A stretch of DNA of 41,673 nt from Pelosinus sp. (GTDB lineage Bacteria; Bacillota; Negativicutes; Propionisporales; Propionisporaceae). Position 1 is the stretch's first letter. Each line of letters opens with the position of its first letter. The notes beneath the pieces are model-generated. The model saw only the letters and a list, made by a program, of their open reading frames with translations. It ran no database searches and was not told the DNA's origin. The stretch covers positions 1-41,673 of the forward strand of contig JAJFUN010000171.1 in NCBI GenBank assembly GCA_021372375.1, read 5' to 3'. This document shows positions 33,192-41,486 of the stretch, one piece after another. The position numbers and the translations under genes are program-made.

Positions 33192-33277
33192 AATAAATAA
33201 AACGCTACACGTTTTTAAAACAACAATAAATCAGCAGAAAAACAAAAAGCTATACGCCGAAACGTTATACTTTCTTA
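33192..33277. repeat. AAAACGCT intergenic repeat, copy 2
   Basis: AATAAAACGCTACACG, TTTTTAAAACAAC and, at the far end, GCCGAAACGTTATACTTTCT. It has the same orientation and ends as copy 1 (24074) but a different middle. It lies upstream of the LCP gene. Confidence 0.65.
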
Positions 33278-33399
33278 TTTTACAATAAATAAGCCCCCGA
33301 GTACGGGAGCTCACTTAAGTATACAAAATATTATACTATCGGTCAAGATGTTTGTCAGATTTACATATTTACCGATAAATAAAAAGGCTAATTTTTAAT

Positions 33400-34485
33400 T
33401 TACTTATGAAACTTTTGATTAATTATCGGCCATATTTCAGGCTGCTCCTGTCCTAGCCGCCAAATAGCTATACCGGCTGGGTTGTATTTGGCAACCACAT
33501 CAAGTTTAGCTGCTGTACTTTTATCATTTTCAAACCAAACTTCGCGATCGGCATATTTGTAATGGGGCGCTTGCGCCGCATCATCATATTCAACTTTTGC
33601 GCCATGCTGATCGGCCCGCACAATGGCGTCCACATACGTAATGGTTTCACCGTCTTTCCCCTTGGCCCATTCATATCCGTATGCCCCTACACCAATTAGC
33701 ACTTTATGTGGTCCGCCACACTGGTCAATTGCATATTTAATATTTTTTTCATACCAGTCAATCGGGGCAATCGGACCAGGCTTGGATGTTGACCAATGAT
33801 TATCATAGGTCATTATCTGCAGAAAGTCCGCATTTTTAGCAAGCTCGGGATAATTGTAGGCGCCGGATACGTCCTCCGCCACATCAACCTGGGGAAATAC
33901 TGAAATAATCACGGTTTTATTAGCAGAGCTCATTTTTGGATACAGCTCGGCCATAAAGGCCGTAAGATTATCCCGATGTTTGGGCGGCAACAGCTCAAAG
34001 TCGATATTGATTCCGTCATACTGCTTATCCTTAGCCAGTTTTACAATACTGTCAATAACTTTAGTACGTGTAGCCGGATCACCTAAAACTGCATCAGTAG
34101 AACCAGCTTTGTTGGTAACCAAAGGATACATTTTTAGACCCATTCCTTTTGCCGTATCATAAACCAATTGACTGTCTTTGGCCTCTAACGTACCCTCTTT
34201 AGTTGCACGAAACCAAAACGGACCCACCCCTGTCATATTACCGCCAAACGTCTTCATACTAGGAAAAGATCCTGTCTGATCTGGCGTACCAGGCCAAGGA
34301 TTTTCATAATAGCCGATAATCATACGCGGCGGCATAACAATCTTATCTGGTGCACCTGGCTGAGGACTATTAGTATCTCCGGGCAGTGGTTTAGGCGCGG
34401 GAGCCTTGCTGCAGCCAGCAACTCCCAGTAATACTGCCGCTATGAAAATAAATAGCACAATTATTACTCTAGATTTCAAATGCAA
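33400..34485 (-). CDS. GH18 family glycosidase lipoprotein
   Basis: A 361-residue lipoprotein with a GH18 TIM barrel. The signal segment IIVLFIFIAAVLLGVAGC ends in a lipobox Cys, and a Pro-rich linker follows. The catalytic domain shows MIIGYYENPWPG, YDGINIDFEL (DGxxxDxE) and FLQIMTYDNHW, ending with NPAGIAIWRLGQEQPEIW. It is similar in layout to the GH18 at 29623 but without the N-terminal wall domain. The start is taken as TTG 34485, eight bases after AAGGG; a longer frame opens at TTG 34536 without a ribosome site. It probably acts on peptidoglycan or chitin-like GlcNAc polymers at the cell surface. Confidence 0.87.
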   Translation of the reverse strand: MHLKSRVIIVLFIFIAAVLLGVAGCSKAPAPKPLPGDTNSPQPGAPDKIVMPPRMIIGYYENPWPGTPDQTGSFPSMKTFGGNMTGVGPFWFRATKEGTLEAKDSQLVYDTAKGMGLKMYPLVTNKAGSTDAVLGDPATRTKVIDSIVKLAKDKQYDGINIDFELLPPKHRDNLTAFMAELYPKMSSANKTVIISVFPQVDVAEDVSGAYNYPELAKNADFLQIMTYDNHWSTSKPGPIAPIDWYEKNIKYAIDQCGGPHKVLIGVGAYGYEWAKGKDGETITYVDAIVRADQHGAKVEYDDAAQAPHYKYADREVWFENDKSTAAKLDVVAKYNPAGIAIWRLGQEQPEIWPIINQKFHK

Positions 34486-34620
34486 TGTTATCACCCTTCC
34501 CTTGGTATTTACATCTACTTTTAGTATGAACGCCAATCTATTTCTTATTCGTTCAAAAATGTCCCTACTGAAAAGGCAAAAAATGTGAAATCGTGAGATA
34601 ATCCGTTCTACAGCGAACTA

Positions 34621-34650
34621 TTGTTACATAGACGGTGAAAAACGTATAAA
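34621..34650 (+). promoter_or_regulatory. Promoter of the amino-acid ABC operon leader
   Basis: TTGTTA (34621-34626) and TATAAA (34645-34650), 18 bp apart, about 220 bp before the ATPase gene. Confidence 0.5.
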
Positions 34651-34742
34651 TATTATTCTTTTTGAAGAATGACATTTAGATGCTTTACCGTTAAGCTATA
34701 TTATAAAATGAAGTCTAGAATTATATTTTCTGGCGCGATGAT

Positions 34743-34778
34743 GCCCACAAATACTTATGTGCTTGTGGGCTTTTCTTC
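34743..34778 (+). terminator. Leader terminator ahead of the amino-acid ABC operon
   Basis: GCCCACAA / TTGTGGGC stem with a 12-nt loop and TTTTCTT tail, about 100 bp upstream of the first gene and downstream of a promoter. Possible attenuator. Confidence 0.65.
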
Positions 34779-34872
34779 ATACCGGAACAACATTAGCTTA
34801 ACCATTTTTCAAGTAATATACTATACTTCATTACAGCAATCCAAGTACAGTCTATGAAAGGAGGAGCTCGAA

Positions 34873-35604
34873 ATGATTAAATTAGAAGCCGTAAATAAGC
34901 ATTTTGGCGACTTGCATGTTCTAAAAAATATTAACCTGGAAGTAGGTACTGGGGAAAAGTTAGTAGTTATCGGCCCAAGCGGCTCAGGTAAAAGTACATT
35001 AATTCGCTGTATGAACCTATTAGAAAAACCGAGTGCCGGCAGAATTATTATTGATGATACCGAGATTACAGCTCCTAAAGCACCGATTACCACAATAAGA
35101 CAGTCTGTTGCGATGGTGTTTCAGCAGTTTAATCTTTATCCTCATAAAACAGTTTTAGAAAACCTAACACTTGCGCCTATTTTAGTAAAGGGTGTCAGCA
35201 AAAAAGAAGCTGAGGAATCCGGACTTTTATATTTAGACCGGGTGGGCTTACGGCACAAGGCCGACGCGTATCCGGCACAGCTGTCAGGCGGACAGCAGCA
35301 GCGGGTGGCTATTGCCCGAGCGTTAAATATGAAGCCACAGATTATGCTGTTTGATGAACCCACATCAGCACTTGATCCAGAAATGATTCAAGAAGTACTG
35401 GATGTCATGACCGACCTAGCGAAGGAAGGCATTACCATGGTAGTCGTTACTCATGAAATGGGATTTGCACGTAATGTAGCAGACCGGGTTATTTTTATGG
35501 ACCAGGGCCAGATTCTTGAAGAAGGAACGCCCGAACACTTCTTTACTAATCCCGCCCAAGAGCGGACAAAGTCATTCTTAAGCAGAATATACCACGCAAG
35601 CTAA
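34873..35604 (+). CDS. Polar amino-acid ABC transporter ATPase
   Basis: GlnQ/HisP-type ATPase driving amino-acid import, 243 residues, standard. Walker [13 protein letters not shown]-loop [12 protein letters not shown], signature LSGGQQQR, Walker [13 protein letters not shown] and H-loop VVTHEMGF are all intact. AAAGGAGG precedes the ATG. It is the first gene of an operon with a periplasmic binding protein (frameshifted) and two permeases; the gaps and overlaps are small. A leader with a terminator lies upstream. Glutamine, glutamate or aspartate are the usual substrates of close relatives; the exact one cannot be read. Confidence 0.95.
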   Translation: MIKLEAVNKHFGDLHVLKNINLEVGTGEKLVVIGPSGSGKSTLIRCMNLLEKPSAGRIIIDDTEITAPKAPITTIRQSVAMVFQQFNLYPHKTVLENLTLAPILVKGVSKKEAEESGLLYLDRVGLRHKADAYPAQLSGGQQQRVAIARALNMKPQIMLFDEPTSALDPEMIQEVLDVMTDLAKEGITMVVVTHEMGFARNVADRVIFMDQGQILEEGTPEHFFTNPAQERTKSFLSRIYHAS

Positions 35605-35636
35605 ATAAGTTGTTCAACTAAAAGGAGGTTTTTTAT

Positions 35637-36442
35637 ATGAAAAAAGTTACATCCCTTATTTTAGGTATTACACTAGGGTTAAGTGCCCTATTTGCCGGCT
35701 GCGGTTCCAGCACATCAGCGGAGCAAACGGCACGCCGACTGACCTTAAAGCCATCAAAGATCGCGGCGCCTTAAAAGTTGGGGTAAAGGTAGATGTACCA
35801 AAATTTGGTTTTAAAGATCCAAAGACCAATAAGATTGAAGGCTTTGAAATTGATATCGCCAAAGCTGTTGCCAAGAAAATCCTGGGTGATGAAAATAAAG
35901 TAGAACTGCAAGCGGTTACCGCCAAAACACGTGGACCACTCCTGGACAACGGCGAAGTTGACATGATTGCTGCCACCTTTACTATTACCGAAGAACGCAA
36001 GCAAAGCTATAACTTTTCTGATCCCTACTTTGTTGACGGTGTCGGCCTTATGGTAAAAAAGACAGCTGGCCTGCAGAGCCTAAAAGATTTTAACGGCAAA
36101 AAGATCGGGGTTGCGCAAAGTGCTACCAGCAAGAAAGCTATTCAGGCTGAAGCTGACAAACTTGGTGTAAAAGTAGCCTTCCTTGAATTTTCCACATATC
36201 CTGAAATAAAAAGCGCGCTGGATTCGGGTCGTGTTGACTGCTTCTCAGTTGACGGATCTATCCTTTTTGGCTATTTAGATGATTCTACCGTAATTTTAAA
36301 TGACAGATTCGACCCGCAAAATTATGGTATTGCATCGAAAAAAGGCAATGATGCTTTAGCCAAAACCATCAATGATACCATTGCTGAGCTAAAATCCTCT
36401 GGAGAAATCGATAAACTCAAACAGAAATGGGGTTTAAAATAG
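35637..36442 (+). pseudogene. Amino-acid ABC substrate-binding lipoprotein, frameshifted
   Basis: A binding protein (SBP_bac_3) of the ABC operon, broken by a frame change. Frame 1 from ATG 35637 (AAAGGAGG upstream) gives a lipoprotein signal, MKKVTSLILGITLGLSALFA then GCGSSTSAEQT, and stops at 35771-35773. The mature domain (GTPTDLKAIKDRGALKVGV onwards, to KQKWGLK at 36442) is in the -1 frame from about 35729. One lost base near AAACGGCACG (for example GGG to GG) explains it. The rest, including MIAATFTITEERK and FSDPYFVDGVGLMVKK, is intact. A sequencing error, a true mutation or programmed slippage are all possible. Confidence 0.85.
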
Positions 36443-37113
36443 TGCCTGGGCCGTTTGCAGCCTTTAAGTGGGTCGCATTGTTAAACGAATGGCAAACCTT
36501 CGCCGAAGGATTTCTCCACACTATATTGATATCCTTTTGCGGACTAGTCTTAGCACTAATGCTTGGTATTTTATTTGGAATATTAGGCTCCTCACAGTGG
36601 AGGCTAGCTAAACTAGCCAATCGCTGCTATGTCGAACTTATCCAAAACACTCCGCTGGTCATCCAAATCTTCTTTCTGTTTAATGCTCTGCCCCGTTTTG
36701 GCATTATGCTGCCGGTCTTTTCTGTCGGTGTACTGGGCGTTGGTATATATCACGGCGCCTACATCGCAGAAGTCATCAGGGCAGGCATTCAGGCTATCCA
36801 TAAGGGACAAATGGAAGCCGCTTTATCACAGGGCTTTGGCTATTGGAGTGCCATGCGGCATATTATATTACCGCAAGCTAAACGTGTGGTTTATCCCCCT
36901 TTGACCAACCAGGCGGTCAGCCTGATAAAAAACACATCTGTATTGGCCATGATTGCCGGCGGAGATTTAATGTATAATGCAGATTCCTGGTCAAGCAGCA
37001 ATCTATATTATGGACCGGCTTATGTTGTCACTGCATTACTCTATTTAATAATTTGTTACCCGCTGACAAGAGCGGCTCGCTGGTTAGAAAGAAAAGCGGA
37101 GGTGACCGCATGA
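36442..37113 (+). CDS. Polar amino-acid ABC transporter permease 1
   Basis: HisM/GlnP-type inner-membrane permease, 223 residues, with about five transmembrane helices ([39 protein letters not shown] and others). The EAA loop [20 protein letters not shown] contacts the ATPase. GTG 36442 overlaps the TAG of the binding-protein gene (TAGTG) and has GGGG nine bases upstream; an ATG at 36427 is open but lacks a ribosome site. It is translationally coupled to its neighbours, and its stop overlaps the next start by ATGA. Confidence 0.9.
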   Translation: MPGPFAAFKWVALLNEWQTFAEGFLHTILISFCGLVLALMLGILFGILGSSQWRLAKLANRCYVELIQNTPLVIQIFFLFNALPRFGIMLPVFSVGVLGVGIYHGAYIAEVIRAGIQAIHKGQMEAALSQGFGYWSAMRHIILPQAKRVVYPPLTNQAVSLIKNTSVLAMIAGGDLMYNADSWSSSNLYYGPAYVVTALLYLIICYPLTRAARWLERKAEVTA

Positions 37114-37760
37114 TTTCTGATTTATTTAAACCCGAAATATTTCTTTTTTTAGGTCGCGGCTTACTGGTAACCTTATATATTGCGGCTATGTCAATTATAC
37201 TAAGTACAATCTTTGGCACCATTTTAGGCATTGCCCGCTATTCGAAGCATCCGATATTCGGAAGACTTTCTTCCCTGTACATCGAAATTGTCCGCAATAC
37301 CCCGCTATTGCTGTTTATTTTGGTAACGCGCTTTATGACCAATCTCAAGCCTGAACTGGCAGGCATTACGGCCATGACCGTATTTACATCGGCCATTGTC
37401 GCCGAAATTGTCCGCGGTGGCTTAAACTCTATAACCAAAGGACAATGGGAAGCCGCTAAATCTCAAGGGCTGACCTATCGGCAAACACTCATTCACATTA
37501 TATTGCCGCAAGCCTTTCGCAATATGATTCCGCCAATGGTATCGCAGTTTATTACCACTATTAAGGATACCTCCTTTGTGTGGGCTGTCGGTATTGAAGA
37601 TTTGACAGGCAAAGGCATGATTATTATGGGGCAATACGGTACAACATCACAAGTATTTACACTATTTGGCCTGATAGCACTGACCTACTTTATCGTAAAC
37701 TACACCTTATCAATTTATGCCCGCCACTATCAGCGCAAAATGCTCAGTCACAGCTTTTAA
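37110..37760 (+). CDS. Polar amino-acid ABC transporter permease 2
   Basis: Second HisM/GlnP-type permease, 216 residues, forming a heterodimer with the preceding one. Transmembrane helices include [20 protein letters not shown], and the EAA loop is [20 protein letters not shown]. The ATG at 37110 overlaps the previous TGA (ATGA) and has GGAGGTGACC upstream; an earlier in-frame ATG lies within the upstream gene. Last gene of the operon, followed by a terminator. Confidence 0.92.
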   Translation: MISDLFKPEIFLFLGRGLLVTLYIAAMSIILSTIFGTILGIARYSKHPIFGRLSSLYIEIVRNTPLLLFILVTRFMTNLKPELAGITAMTVFTSAIVAEIVRGGLNSITKGQWEAAKSQGLTYRQTLIHIILPQAFRNMIPPMVSQFITTIKDTSFVWAVGIEDLTGKGMIIMGQYGTTSQVFTLFGLIALTYFIVNYTLSIYARHYQRKMLSHSF

Positions 37761-37763
37761 GAA

Positions 37764-37797
37764 AAAAAGCACAGCACCAAACGGTGTTGTGCTTTTT
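37764..37797. terminator. Bidirectional terminator between ABC operon and symporter gene
   Basis: AAAAAGCACAGCACC / GGTGTTGTGCTTTTT with an AAAC loop and one wobble pair. It lies between convergent genes and suits both strands. Confidence 0.9.
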
Positions 37798-37811
37798 CAT
37801 TTAACTAAACC

Positions 37812-39062
37812 TTAATCATTATAATCTTTGGCATAAGCTTCTTTAAGCACGCTATCAGGCAATTCCTTTTCCCAGCGTGCTACCACTACTGCGGCAATAC
37901 AATTTCCTGTAACATTGCAAGCTGTACGCGCCATATCGAGTATCCGGTCAACACCTAAAATAATTGCAATCCCTTCTACCGGCAGTCCAAAGGCTGCGGC
38001 CGTACCGGCAATAACGATTAAAGAAGCCCCCGGAACAGCAGCAATCCCCTTGGTTGAAAGCAGCAGGGTTCCCAGCATTAACAGCTGTGTAGCTAATGGA
38101 AAATCAATGTTATATACCTGAGCAATAAACACGACAGCCAAGCAACTGTATAAAGTAGAACCATCTAAATTAAACGTATATCCTGTAGGCAAAACAAAAG
38201 TAACAATATGCTTCGGTACGCCAAACTTCTCCAGTTTTTCCATGGCAATTGGCAGTGCTGCTTCGCTTGCCGCCGTAGAAAACGCGATTAAGAGAGGCTC
38301 TTTGATAGCACGTACCAAGTGGTAAAAGTTCACGCGCACAATCAGTGATGCAGCTACCATTACCAGCAGCAAGAATATAATCAGCGCAAAATACAGCGAG
38401 AATACTAATTTCGCAAGTGGTATAAGCATCCCCAGGCCAAACTTGCTAACAGTAAAGGAAATCAAGGCAAATACACCAATTGGGGCACATTTCATAACAT
38501 ACCCTGTTACCTTAAACATAATTTCCGCAACACTAACCGCGAGTTTAACGACCGGCTCTCCTTTTTGCCCCAAAGCCGCTGCGGACACACCAAAAAAGGT
38601 AGAGAAAAAGATAATTTGCAGCATATCCCCTCTGGCTGCAGCATCAATAACATTAGTAGGCACAATATTAACAAGCATATCCATCATACTAATGCTTTTC
38701 TTTGCTGCAGCTGCTACATTAGATGCGTCGCCGGCTGAAACAGACACTCCAACGCCTGGCTGAAAAACATTTACTACTGTCAAACCAACAACTAGTGCTA
38801 CCGTTGTTGCAAGCTCAAACCAAATTAACGACTTAGCACCTAAACGACCTAATTTTTTAAAATCCCCTGTTCCGGCAATGCCCATAACCAAGGAACTAAA
38901 AATTAGTGGTACAACAATCATTTTGATCATACGAATAAACATATCGCCTAACGGCTTTAATGCAGCGCCAAGCGCCGGAAATATATGACCAAAAATAATG
39001 CCTAGAATAAGTGCAATAAAAATCTGCGCACTAAGGCCAATTCCTCTTTTCTTTTTTTCCAT
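37812..39062 (-). CDS. Dicarboxylate/amino-acid:cation symporter (DAACS family)
   Basis: Na+/H+-coupled importer of the GltP/DctA family, 416 residues, with eight transmembrane helices and two reentrant loops. The hallmark ALLIAFSTAASEAALPIAME (reentrant loop 1), TFVLPTGYTFNLDGSTLY (helix 7 region) and GVDRILDMARTACNVTGNC (helix 8, substrate binding) are intact. Substrate could be glutamate, aspartate, C4-dicarboxylates or serine/threonine. AAAGGAGAAC precedes the ATG. It is monocistronic and converges on the ABC amino-acid operon. Confidence 0.94.
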   Translation of the reverse strand: MEKKKRGIGLSAQIFIALILGIIFGHIFPALGAALKPLGDMFIRMIKMIVVPLIFSSLVMGIAGTGDFKKLGRLGAKSLIWFELATTVALVVGLTVVNVFQPGVGVSVSAGDASNVAAAAKKSISMMDMLVNIVPTNVIDAAARGDMLQIIFFSTFFGVSAAALGQKGEPVVKLAVSVAEIMFKVTGYVMKCAPIGVFALISFTVSKFGLGMLIPLAKLVFSLYFALIIFLLLVMVAASLIVRVNFYHLVRAIKEPLLIAFSTAASEAALPIAMEKLEKFGVPKHIVTFVLPTGYTFNLDGSTLYSCLAVVFIAQVYNIDFPLATQLLMLGTLLLSTKGIAAVPGASLIVIAGTAAAFGLPVEGIAIILGVDRILDMARTACNVTGNCIAAVVVARWEKELPDSVLKEAYAKDYND

Positions 39063-39453
39063 GTCTGTTCTCCTTTGCTATTTTTATTGCTATGTTAATT
39101 ATTAAATTTTTGACTACATAGTTAGCTATACAGTTTTTATTTAATAAAATTGATTTTTTACACAATGTAATGTCTATCTCCTAAAAACATTTTCAAGCTC
39201 GTAAATTTCTGTATTTTACCAGACCATACTCCTATTCGAGTAAATATGCTAATTTCCTGCCTATTTCCCCTTATGTATACAATATTCACATAGCGAATTA
39301 GAAGTTCAAATTATTATTTGTCTCTTCTCAGAGTACTATTTTGTAAAATGCCGAATTTTTAATTTACTCTGGGCTATTTTTAGTATTTGCGTGAATACTC
39401 CAGATTGGGCTACTTTTTCACTAATTTTACCGAAAGATTTTTACAGAAATAAA
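39063..39453. other. AT-rich intergenic region, no gene seen
   Basis: Divergent space between the symporter gene and the 94-residue ORF. Only a short inverted repeat CAGAGTA/TACTCTG (39329-39335 with 39365-39371) stands out. It holds no convincing ORF with a ribosome site. Confidence 0.5.
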
Positions 39454-39462
39454 TGTTATAAT
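39454..39462 (+). promoter_or_regulatory. Extended -10 promoter of the 94-residue ORF
   Basis: TGTTATAAT matches the extended -10 form, 43 bp before the ATG at 39505. No strong -35 is seen. Confidence 0.55.
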
Positions 39463-39504
39463 ATTTTAAAAATTACATATTCTTTTGTAAAGGGGCGCAT
39501 AGCA

Positions 39505-39789
39505 ATGTTTAAAGAACCAAAATCGAGAAACCTCATGCCAATCCCGCCGCTTGATGGACACGCTGTAAAGGCCATTGAGGATGCTCTCTATAGTTCCCCG
39601 ACGAAGGCGATTTTGCTGGAAATTAACCAAACTATTTATCAGCTTTCGCGTGAAGGCAGTTGGTTGAAGTTCTCCCTTCTTACCAAAAAGAAAGCCATTA
39701 AACGTGCTAGATTATTTGAAAATATTACCGAACTTTACAATCAGATTATTCATGGGCAGTCTTGGCGAATTGCCACGTGTGGCATATAA
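39505..39789 (+). CDS. Small basic protein, unknown
   Basis: A 94-residue ORF, not recognised. ATG 39505 has AAGGGG nine bases upstream and an extended -10 further up; the open frame before it has no ribosome site. It reads MFKEPKSRNLMPIPPLDGHA, then a helical-looking rest (AIEDALYSSPTKAILLEINQ, KKKAIKRARLFENITELYNQ). There is one Cys near the end and no membrane segment. Cytoplasmic by prediction. Its stop codon lies within the AAAACGCT repeat, as with the gene ending at 24078. Confidence 0.65.
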   Translation: MFKEPKSRNLMPIPPLDGHAVKAIEDALYSSPTKAILLEINQTIYQLSREGSWLKFSLLTKKKAIKRARLFENITELYNQIIHGQSWRIATCGI

Positions 39790-39827
39790 TAAAACGCTTT
39801 ACATTTTTAAAACAACAAGAAAGTAAA
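39788..39827. repeat. AAAACGCT intergenic repeat, copy 3 (short)
   Basis: AATAAAACGCTTTACATTTT, then TAAAACAACAAGAAAGTAAA. Only the left part of the repeat is present; it runs directly into a terminator. Confidence 0.6.
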
Positions 39828-39830
39828 AAC

Positions 39831-39853
39831 AGCTCCCGCATACTGCGGGAGCT
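39831..39853. terminator. Terminator between convergent genes
   Basis: AGCTCCCGCA / TGCGGGAGCT with a three-base loop. The minus-strand tail GTTTTTAC suits apbE; the plus-strand tail is weaker. Confidence 0.8.
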
Positions 39854-39868
39854 TTGTCATGTTTAAAA

Positions 39869-40888
39869 CTATTTCTGTATTTCGATTATCCCCTCTAAGC
39901 CAGGTGTAACAAGTATCTTGCCTTCATTTGTAACAAAGACAGCCTCAGTGCCTGGAAACTGCTTTAATAGTTCTCGCCCGCGCTCTGCCCCCACAATGAA
40001 TAGTACAGTTGATAAAACATCATCATCCCCGGATCTACTGCCGACGATTGTTACACTGGTAATACTCCGTGGCTGACGCCCTGTACGCGGATCCAGGATG
40101 TGTGAATAACGCTCGCCATCCTTTAGAAAAAATCGCTGATAATCTCCCGATGTCTCCATATTATCCCAAATTGTTAATGGCAGTGCGGCAATCATCCCTT
40201 CACTGCTTCGAGGATCTTGTACCCCGATACGCCACGGTGATCCATCCGGCTTTTTACCAATAACGCGCACATCTCCGCCCGCATTAATCAGTGCAGACTT
40301 TATACCTTTGCTTTTTAAAATATCTATTGCCCGATCTACAGCATAACCTTTGGCAATTCCGCCAAGATCAAGCTTCATACCGGCACTTGGTAAAAAAACC
40401 GTGTGATTAGTTTCGTCTAATTGAATAAGCTTATAATTAACTAAAGCGCACGCCTTATCTATTTCAGCCTGCGTTGGCACAAATTCACCTTTATGCCCAA
40501 CACCCCATAATTCAGTTAACGGACCGATTGTTATATCAAATACACTATCTAATTTATCTGATAACTGATTTGACAGCTTAATAATTGCAACTAGTTCTGG
40601 GTCAACGGCTACCTGAGTCAGTCCGGCCTGCCGGCTTATTTGAGATACCTCACTATTTTCATCAAAGTTATTCGTAATATCATGCAAATGCTTAATTTCG
40701 GCAAAGACTTCCTTTACGCCCGCCTCAGCCTGTGGGCCATAGGCCGTAATTTCTATAACCGTATCCATCAGAAACTGAGTTTCTGTGTATGGCTTAGGGG
40801 CAAATAAGTTTTGTATAGCACAACCACCGGTCACTACGGCAAAAATCACGAATAGTACTACAGTCATCAAGCACCTGCTATTTCTCAT
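39869..40888 (-). CDS. apbE: FAD:protein FMN transferase (ApbE), lipoprotein
   Basis: Attaches FMN to Ser/Thr of extracytoplasmic flavoproteins (for example Rnf or Nqr subunits) using FAD and Mg2+. It has 339 residues. The N-terminus has a signal peptide with lipobox (FAVVTGGC). Family motifs follow: QFLMDTVIEITAYG, FDENSEVSQISRQAG, KLDLGGIAKGYAVDRA, SALINAGGDVRVIG, YSHILDPRTGRQP and SGDDDVLSTVLFIVGAERG (metal site). AAAGGAGAT precedes the ATG. It is monocistronic; no rnf genes are in the window. Confidence 0.95.
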   Translation of the reverse strand: MRNSRCLMTVVLFVIFAVVTGGCAIQNLFAPKPYTETQFLMDTVIEITAYGPQAEAGVKEVFAEIKHLHDITNNFDENSEVSQISRQAGLTQVAVDPELVAIIKLSNQLSDKLDSVFDITIGPLTELWGVGHKGEFVPTQAEIDKACALVNYKLIQLDETNHTVFLPSAGMKLDLGGIAKGYAVDRAIDILKSKGIKSALINAGGDVRVIGKKPDGSPWRIGVQDPRSSEGMIAALPLTIWDNMETSGDYQRFFLKDGERYSHILDPRTGRQPRSITSVTIVGSRSGDDDVLSTVLFIVGAERGRELLKQFPGTEAVFVTNEGKILVTPGLEGIIEIQK

Positions 40889-41163
40889 ATGTATCTCCTT
40901 TGCTGTAAAGGCTCATGTAATAAGGTAACTCACTTTATAATACAGTTTAGCCAACTTTTTCGCAAGAATTTATACTTCTTTATAGAAATAAATATTTTCT
41001 TTGAAAAATAAAGGGAAAAAAACACTCAGCACATTTCCTTGTTCCCCTCTAGAGAGGGGTGCCCAAAGGGCGGGGTGTGTTGGTTGCTTTACCGTAAATC
41101 TTTTTTATTGACCTTACCTATACCGAACACACCCCGTCGCTCACGCGCCACCCCTCTCTAGAG

Positions 41164-41388
41164 CAATGTCAAATACCTGTGCTTCAAAATAACGCCAATT
41201 AGCAGTACAGTATTTATTTGCATTTAAATCGTAGGGGCAATTCACGAATTGCCATTGCCAGCTGGAGACAACCTCTATTAGTACGTCTCTGCTAATAGGG
41301 GTAATTCGTGAATTACCCCTACACATAAATAACTATTTATTAACATCAGCAATATTACATTAATTACCACCATAGATATTTGACATTG
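41164..41388. mobile_element. 225-bp MITE with 10-bp target duplication
   Basis: Begins CAATGTCAAATA and ends TATTTGACATTG, exact inverted repeats (extending imperfectly to 17 bp). It is flanked on both sides by CTCTCTAGAG, an exact 10-bp direct repeat (41154-41163 and 41389-41398). No transposase is encoded. A 10-bp duplication is compatible with the IS4-like group, among others; the family is not determined. Confidence 0.85.
41231..41322. repeat. Nested hairpin GTAGGGG..CCCCTAC inside the MITE
   Basis: Arms at 41231-41253 (GTAGGGGCAATTCACGAATT..) and 41300-41322 are near-exact inverted repeats and each is itself a palindrome (AATTCACGAATT). An inner CTATTAG/CTAATAG hairpin lies between. 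Similar short palindromes are widespread in bacterial genomes. Confidence 0.7.
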
Positions 41389-41450
41389 CTCTCTAGAGGA
41401 GAACTTAAAATCACAAGTAACTACGCAGGCTCCGACATTTTTCGAGATAC

Positions 41451-41480
41451 AAAAAAAGCACTCCAATCAGAGTGCTTTTC
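41451..41480 (-). terminator. rRNA operon terminator
   Basis: AAAAGCACTC / GAGTGCTTTT stem and a seven-base T tract on the minus strand, directly downstream of the 5S gene. Confidence 0.85.
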
Positions 41481-41486
41481 GCTTAA

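Larger units (their letters stand above)
41042..41404. repeat. CTCTAGAG foldback element, copy d, interrupted
   Basis: The left end TTCCCCTCTAGAGAGGGGTG and arm GGGCGGGGTGTGTTGG are followed by the right arm ACACACCCCGTCGC and CCACCCCTCTCTAGAG. The right end is split at 41163 by a 225-bp insertion and resumes at 41389. Apart from the insertion it matches copies b and c. Confidence 0.8.

Noticed and set aside
35668..36000. Minus-strand 110-residue frame across the frameshift region
   Set aside because: It is a shadow of the binding-protein gene, whose protein signature is clear in two plus-strand frames.
41042..41404. CRISPR-like array suggested by repeated palindromes
   Set aside because: The repeats are inverted arms of one foldback element and a nested MITE. 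There are no regularly spaced direct repeats with unique spacers and no cas genes.
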